Shown: piece after piece, positions 59,843 through 64,000 of the stretch | Numbering within the stretch: position 1 is the first letter of the stretch | How the letters are laid out: each line of letters opens with the position of its first letter | Source of the DNA: Bradyrhizobium rifense | GTDB taxonomy: Bacteria > Pseudomonadota > Alphaproteobacteria > Rhizobiales > Xanthobacteraceae | DNA: 64,000 bases | Assembly (NCBI RefSeq): GCF_008123425.1 | Contig: NZ_VSSS01000068.1 | Coordinates: 1-64,000, forward strand | Direction: 5' to 3' | Made by a program: the position numbers and the translations under genes | Notes under the pieces: generated by a model | The model's database searches: none | What the model was told of the DNA's origin: nothing | The model's input: only the letters and a program-made list of their open reading frames with translations

Positions 59843-60415
59843 TCACGCTTCGCTCCGCTCCGGCTTGAGCAACCGGTAATGCAGCCGTGCGTAGCCGCCG
59901 AGCCACCGGACTGCCGTATTGAGTCCCAGCGCCAGCAATGCAGCGAACCCTGCGCCTGTGGTGACCAGCGCGACGCCTGCGAGCCCGCGCAAGATCAGCT
60001 CGACGATCCGTCCGTCGCCAAAATGCTTGTAGATGCTGATCAGCAAGCCGATGCCGACGATCCCGAGCACGCACATCACGAAGGCGATCACGAGCAGGAT
60101 GAGAAGCACGGCGAGCAGCAGCGGCAGCAGCAGGACGATGTCGACCACGGCGAGGCCACTGAGCGCAAACAGCGCGGCCGTGGAGTTGCGGAAGGAGTGA
60201 TGGTTCTCCCACCGCCGCAATCCCGTCTCGGCGCGCAGCTCGCGTGCCAGCCGTCTGGGGTCGCCAAGTGCGGAGGCGACCTCCTGCTCGGTCCGGCCTG
60301 AGGCACGGGCCTCCTCGAAATGGGCGGCGTAGTCGGCCAGGATGTCGTCGATCTCGGCCGCGGGCAGTCCCGCGAGCCCATCGCCGAGGATGTGAAGGAA
60401 GTCGGCGCGGTTCAT
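59843..60415 (-). CDS. DUF1700 family membrane protein
   Basis: A 190-residue protein. The N-terminal HAAS-like domain (MNRADFLHILGDGLAGLPAAEIDDILADYAAHFEEARASGRTEQEVASALGDPRRLARELRAE) precedes two or three transmembrane segments. DUF1700 proteins are nearly always coupled to a PadR-family regulator, as here (ATGA), and often to a DUF4097 protein, which is absent here. A membrane-linked sensor or anti-regulator role is inferred. It converges on coxG with three bases between stops. Confidence 0.85.
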   Translation of the reverse strand: MNRADFLHILGDGLAGLPAAEIDDILADYAAHFEEARASGRTEQEVASALGDPRRLARELRAETGLRRWENHHSFRNSTAALFALSGLAVVDIVLLLPLLLAVLLILLVIAFVMCVLGIVGIGLLISIYKHFGDGRIVELILRGLAGVALVTTGAGFAALLALGLNTAVRWLGGYARLHYRLLKPERSEA

Positions 60416-60741
60416 TTGGAATCTCCGAGCAGCCTGTCCACGGCATCCGAAAAACTTCGCCATTCGCGCTTCTGCGCGGTGAAGGCGGCGCGGCCCGCGG
60501 CCGTCAGCCGATAATATTTGCGCGACGGCCCGCTATTGGATTCCTCGAGGCGGGTGTCGACCAGCCCGTCATCCTGCATGCGCCGCATCAGCGGATAGAT
60601 CGTTCCTTCACCCATGCCGACGCCAGCCGACAGCGTACTCGCGATCTCATAGGCATAGCTCTCGCCGCGCGCGAGCAGAGCGAGCACGCAGAGCTCCAGC
60701 GCGCCCTTCTTGAGCTGAACCTGATTCGTCGAGTCGGCCAT
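60412..60741 (-). CDS. PadR-family transcriptional regulator
   Basis: A 109-residue winged-helix protein. QLKKGALELCVLALLARGESYAYEIASTLSAG begins the domain and GEGTIYPLMRRMQDDGLVDTR is the recognition part, followed by PSRKYYRLTAAGRAAF. The ATG at 60741 has AAGGAGGAA right before it. It is coupled to DUF1700 by ATGA and is divergent from the serine hydrolase gene. Confidence 0.92.
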   Translation of the reverse strand: MADSTNQVQLKKGALELCVLALLARGESYAYEIASTLSAGVGMGEGTIYPLMRRMQDDGLVDTRLEESNSGPSRKYYRLTAAGRAAFTAQKREWRSFSDAVDRLLGDSK

Positions 60742-60774
60742 TTCCTCCTTGACTACACCGCTTTCGAGAGAGCT

Positions 60775-60815
60775 TATATAGCAAGGTACTGTGTATTGCA
60801 AGGTACCTGTGTATA
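60775..60815. promoter_or_regulatory. candidate PadR operator/promoter with 17-bp direct repeats
   Basis: GCAAGGTACTGTGTATT (60781-60797) is followed at once by GCAAGGTACCTGTGTATA (60798-60815). A TATATA (60775-60780) adjoins it and could be the -10 box of the padR operon, the repeats lying over its -35 region. The position between divergent genes fits autoregulation. Confidence 0.5.
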
Positions 60816-60836
60816 CCCATTACGGAGGAATCGACT

Positions 60837-61922
60837 ATGGCTTCTCTCAACCGTCGTCATCTGCTGGCTGCGCTTGGCGCGAGCGTGATCCTGCCGCGGG
60901 CCATGCCTGCGCTTGCCGCATCGTCCGATACCGCGGAGCGCCTCGCCGGGCTCATTCAGGCCGGAAAGGTGCCCGGTCTGCATGTGCTCCTGGTCAGCCA
61001 GGGCGGCAAGCTCGTGTTCGAGCATTACGGGCGGGGCGCAGACGAGCGTTTGGGCGCTCCGCTCGGCGACGTCGTCTTTGGCCCCGACGTGCTGCACGAT
61101 TTGCGCTCTGTCTCCAAGAGCGTCGTCGGCCTCGCCTATGGCATTGCGCTCGCGGAAGGCAAGGTGCCGCCGCCCGACGCAAAGCTCTACGCGCAGTTTC
61201 CGGAATATGCCGATCTCGCCGCGCAGCCCGGCCGTGACAAGATCACGATCCACCATGTGCTCTCGATGACGCTTGGCTTCGAATGGGACGAGCTTGCGAT
61301 CGTCTACGGCGATCCACGCAACGCCGAGACGGCGATGGAAACCGCGCCTGACCGCTATCGGTTCATTCTCGAACATCCGATCGTCGGCGAGCCCGGCGCG
61401 AAGTGGACCTATTGCGGCGGCGCGACTGCACTGCTCGGCCGGCTCATTGCCAGGGGCACCGGCGAAGCCCTGCCGGCCTATTGCCGCCGCGTGTTGTTCG
61501 ATCCGATGGGCTTTGGCCCGTCCGACTGGCGCGTTGGCCGTGACGGCGAACCGCGCGCTGCGTCAGGCGCAGGTCTCTTGCCGCGCGACCTCGTCAAGTT
61601 CGGTCAACTCCTGCTGGCCGACGGCAAATGGGACGGTCGACAGGTCGTTCCGTCCGACTGGGTGAAGCGCGTGACCACACCGGTCGTCCCGACCCGCTTT
61701 GGCCGCGATTACGGCTATCACTGGTACGTCGGCGATTTCGCCACGGCGCAGCCCCTGCATTGGTTCGGCGGTGTCGGCTGGGGCGGCCAATATCTGTTCG
61801 TGATGCCGGCGCGCGATCTCGTCGTGGTGATCCACTGCGGAAACTATCAGCGATCCGGCCAGGAGCAGACCGCCGTGATGCTCGCTCTGATGAAGGAGTT
61901 GGTGCTGCCGGGCTTTGCCTGA
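60837..61922 (+). CDS. serine hydrolase, beta-lactamase class C-like, exported
   Basis: A 361-residue protein. The signal is Tat-like (NRRHLLAALGASVILP). The SxxK motif is SVSKSV in DLRSVSKSVVGLAYG; the second motif is YCG in WTYCGGATALLGRL (usually YxN); the third is HWFGGVGWGGQYLF. Family members are beta-lactamases, esterases or DD-peptidases, so the substrate is open. ACGGAGGAATC precedes the ATG at 60837. It diverges from the PadR pair and shares its repeats. Confidence 0.88.
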   Translation: MASLNRRHLLAALGASVILPRAMPALAASSDTAERLAGLIQAGKVPGLHVLLVSQGGKLVFEHYGRGADERLGAPLGDVVFGPDVLHDLRSVSKSVVGLAYGIALAEGKVPPPDAKLYAQFPEYADLAAQPGRDKITIHHVLSMTLGFEWDELAIVYGDPRNAETAMETAPDRYRFILEHPIVGEPGAKWTYCGGATALLGRLIARGTGEALPAYCRRVLFDPMGFGPSDWRVGRDGEPRAASGAGLLPRDLVKFGQLLLADGKWDGRQVVPSDWVKRVTTPVVPTRFGRDYGYHWYVGDFATAQPLHWFGGVGWGGQYLFVMPARDLVVVIHCGNYQRSGQEQTAVMLALMKELVLPGFA

Positions 61923-61930
61923 ATCCGCTC

Positions 61931-62965
61931 TTACCCCAGAGACACACCCGCTTTGGCGCGGCTGATCCCGAGGGTCAGGATACGATGCAGGAGCTCCCTG
62001 TATTTGAGCCCGTCATGTTGAGCCGCCGTGGCGAACTCCTGGCTCTTGGCGATTTCCGGATTTGGGTTGGCTTCGATGAAATACGGCGTGCCGTCCGCGG
62101 CGAGACGGAAATCGATGCGCGCGTAGCCGTCGAGGCCAAGCGCCCTGTAGATGCGTTTCGCGGCACGCTGGATGCGCGCGGTGACTTCAGGCGCGAGGTC
62201 CTTCGCCGGCCCGTCGACGATACCGACACGCTCCTGATAGTCGGTGTCGTGCTTGGCCTTTTCGGTCGCGATGTGGCGCGAGCTGCGCCCGCCCATGCTG
62301 CCGAATTTCAATTCCCAAACCGGCAGCACGCGCAGCCGGTTGTTGCCGAGCACGCCGACATACAGCTCTCGCCCCTCGATGAACTGCTCGGCGATGGCGG
62401 CGGATTCGACCCGCTCGTGGATGAAGGCGACCCGTTCGGCCAGCTTCTCGTCCGTATCGACGATCGATGCCTGCGAGATGCCGAAGGATCCATCCATATT
62501 CAGGCTCTTGACGATCAGCGGCAGCGCAAGACGCGTCGGGCGTTTCACCTTGCGGCGCATCGGAAAGACGGCGAAGGCCGGCGCCGCAATCCGGCGGTGA
62601 TGCACCAGCGTCTTCGACAGATCCTTGCCGCGTGCGAGGATCAGGCCGCGCGGATTGCACCCGGTATAGGGGACCTTCATCAGCTCGAGATAGCTGGCGA
62701 TGTGCTGGTCGTAGGCGACGTTGTTGTGGAATTCCTCCAGCAGCGTGAAAACCACGTGCGGCTTGAACTCCTCGATCGCTTCGCGGATCGGCCTGATTTC
62801 CTCCTGCGCGCCGAGTGCGCGGACCTCATGCCCAGCCGCGCGCAAAGTGCTCACGACGTCGTATTCCGTTTTCCAGTTGTTGATCTCCTGCGGGGTGTAT
62901 CCGTCGGTCGAATCCGGAGGCAGGAAGTCCGGATGCATCAGCACGAGAATACGGAATCGTCTCAT
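61931..62965 (-). CDS. ATP-grasp ligase (D-Ala-D-Ala ligase-like)
   Basis: A 344-residue protein. The N-terminal lobe (FRILVLMHPDFLPPD...VVFTLLEEFHNNVAYDQHIASYLELMKVPYTGCNPRGL) resembles D-alanine-D-alanine ligase; LPLIVKSLNMDGSFGISQASIV and FIEGRELYVGVLG give ATP-binding parts, and YARIDFRLAADGTPYFIEANPNPEIA the metal site. It should join a carboxylate to an amine using ATP. It is coupled to the metallopeptidase gene by ATGA, and the pair is conserved in rhizobia. It is not the cell-wall Ddl, whose gene sits with mur genes. Product unknown. Confidence 0.85.
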   Translation of the reverse strand: MRRFRILVLMHPDFLPPDSTDGYTPQEINNWKTEYDVVSTLRAAGHEVRALGAQEEIRPIREAIEEFKPHVVFTLLEEFHNNVAYDQHIASYLELMKVPYTGCNPRGLILARGKDLSKTLVHHRRIAAPAFAVFPMRRKVKRPTRLALPLIVKSLNMDGSFGISQASIVDTDEKLAERVAFIHERVESAAIAEQFIEGRELYVGVLGNNRLRVLPVWELKFGSMGGRSSRHIATEKAKHDTDYQERVGIVDGPAKDLAPEVTARIQRAAKRIYRALGLDGYARIDFRLAADGTPYFIEANPNPEIAKSQEFATAAQHDGLKYRELLHRILTLGISRAKAGVSLG

Positions 62966-63990
62966 AGCGCGATCCATTTGCGCCGAGACGGGCCAAACAG
63001 CGCGTGCATCGTCTTGGCGGTCACGAGGACAGTGAAATCGAGAACGAGCTTCTGTTCAGGGCCCACCGCGCGCAGATCGAGCTCGCGGCAGCGGGAGATC
63101 ATGTCGTCAAGCACGGCATCGAGCGTAAGTTGGTTCTCGCCTGTCCATCGCGCGACCATCTGCCTGATCTGGGCACGATGTCGCCTGATCAGGCTCGAAG
63201 CCGGTTGGGAGCGATGATGCCGAGGATCGGCGGAAAACAGCCGGGAGAGGTCGCGGTCGTAAGTCTTCGGTGGCGTGAAGGCGTAGAAAGCCTGCTTCTT
63301 CTTGTAGTGGTCCTCGAGCGTCTGGCTGAGCTTGCTCAGCGGATCGACACGCTCCCGCGTCGTGATCAGCGGCCGCTTTCCCGCGATCTCGCTCATCAGC
63401 TCGTCGACATATTCGAGCTTCTTCAGCGCCGGCCAGCCGGCATATCGCGTCCGCCAGTTCGAGCGCGGCCGCAGCCATACCGCAAAGGTTTCAGCAAAGT
63501 CCTCGTCCGGGTGGCTCTGCGCGTACCAAAGACGGAGATGCTGGACGTAACGCCGGCTTGCCGGGTTGGGCCGGTAGTAGCGTGGATAGTGCTTTGACGA
63601 CGGACCGAACAGCTGCTGCCAGCGCCGGCGGCGCTGCAGTTGGTAACCGTGCTGCAGCGCGTGGCCGGCCTCATGACGGAGGATGGCCATGCACTCGCGC
63701 CAGGTTCCGCCCTCGACGTCGAACATCATCTTCTTCTCGAGCTTCATCAGGCGGGGATGGGCGAGATAGAACGGGAGCGCGATGCCGGGCACATCTCCCG
63801 GACTGAACCATTCGCTCGAGATCCACGTGTGCGGCCGCAGCCGGATGCCCCGCTCTTCGAGCTCTTCGTGAAGCGTGCCAACGCAGTCTTCGAGCCAGGT
63901 GCCTTCGACCGTGACCCTCAGGCTGGAGAGACGCTGCTTGAGCAACTCGTCATCCGACAGTTTTTCCCAAGCGAATTTCCGGCGCGGCAT
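62962..63990 (-). CDS. putative zinc-binding metallopeptidase
   Basis: A 342-residue protein. The HExxH motif lies in ILRHEAGHALQHGY; the third ligand is probably the Glu of DEDFAETFAVWL. There is no signal peptide, so it is cytoplasmic. The remainder is basic and aromatic-rich (RRRRWQQLFG, HYPRYYRPNPASRRY). It belongs to a family named only as putative zinc-binding metallopeptidase. It is followed by the ATP-grasp gene with an ATGA overlap; a ligase and a protease acting on one peptide bond type would fit, but this is inference. The start is 10 bases from the window end. Confidence 0.82.
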   Translation of the reverse strand: MPRRKFAWEKLSDDELLKQRLSSLRVTVEGTWLEDCVGTLHEELEERGIRLRPHTWISSEWFSPGDVPGIALPFYLAHPRLMKLEKKMMFDVEGGTWRECMAILRHEAGHALQHGYQLQRRRRWQQLFGPSSKHYPRYYRPNPASRRYVQHLRLWYAQSHPDEDFAETFAVWLRPRSNWRTRYAGWPALKKLEYVDELMSEIAGKRPLITTRERVDPLSKLSQTLEDHYKKKQAFYAFTPPKTYDRDLSRLFSADPRHHRSQPASSLIRRHRAQIRQMVARWTGENQLTLDAVLDDMISRCRELDLRAVGPEQKLVLDFTVLVTAKTMHALFGPSRRKWIAL

Positions 63991-64000
63991 CAGGTATCCA

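Overview
The window looks like a chromosomal segment of a Bradyrhizobium-type alphaproteobacterium (Nitrobacteraceae). The grounds are the high G+C, the dense dispersed palindromes typical of that genus, a fluoroacetate dehalogenase whose active-site numbering is the same as the Rhodopseudomonas palustris enzyme, a RibH2-type lumazine synthase behind an FMN riboswitch, and a form I aerobic CO dehydrogenase operon like that of Oligotropha. Most genes are core housekeeping genes. No tRNA, rRNA or CRISPR array was seen.

Layout. 1-3500: an accessory patch, visibly richer in A/T than the rest. It begins with the end of an IS3-family element, then a DisA_N-like (diadenylate-cyclase-fold) sensor protein, a DUF4145 protein and a frameshifted DUF4238 gene, and resembles a small defence or stress island beside purD. 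3809-11858: purD, fluoroacetate dehalogenase, tadA, a pseudouridine synthase with a very long Arg/Asp-rich disordered N-terminus, rsmD, mutL and an RHH protein. 11995-14960: a GMC flavoprotein dehydrogenase operon (cytochrome c, VOC protein, Tat-exported small subunit, flavoprotein). 15267-24673: a small secreted protein, arfB, an M16 protease pair, a Bradyrhizobium-type exported protein, and the ribF-ileS-lspA cluster. 24902-32149: a single-domain CheY, a HAD hydrolase, a TipF-like degenerate EAL protein, a doubly frameshifted winged-helix/TPR gene, a methyltransferase, and a YihY/BrkB plus holin-like membrane pair.

32230-36710: the minus-strand run uvrC-pgsA-moaD-moaE-prmB, with overlapping stops and starts. 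36789-41414: three tandem CtrA-like boxes in front of an outer-membrane barrel gene, then a cold-shock protein, rlmJ, RNase T2 and three small exported proteins. 41587-49617: a MarR / OmpR-type regulator / EnvZ-type kinase operon divergent from ilvE, then hisS, a tautomerase, a FlK-family thioesterase, proC and a YbjN protein. 50029-50838: FMN riboswitch and ribH2.

51052-59839: a MHYT-LytTR membrane regulator followed by coxMSLDEFG. CoxL carries the form I signature AYRCSFR. Between the regulator and coxM lies a direct repeat with a 21-bp period, the spacing expected of a LytTR operator. 59843-61922: a PadR/DUF1700 pair divergent from a Tat-exported serine hydrolase, with 17-bp-period repeats between them. 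61931-63990: a translationally coupled zinc metallopeptidase and ATP-grasp ligase, whose product is unknown.
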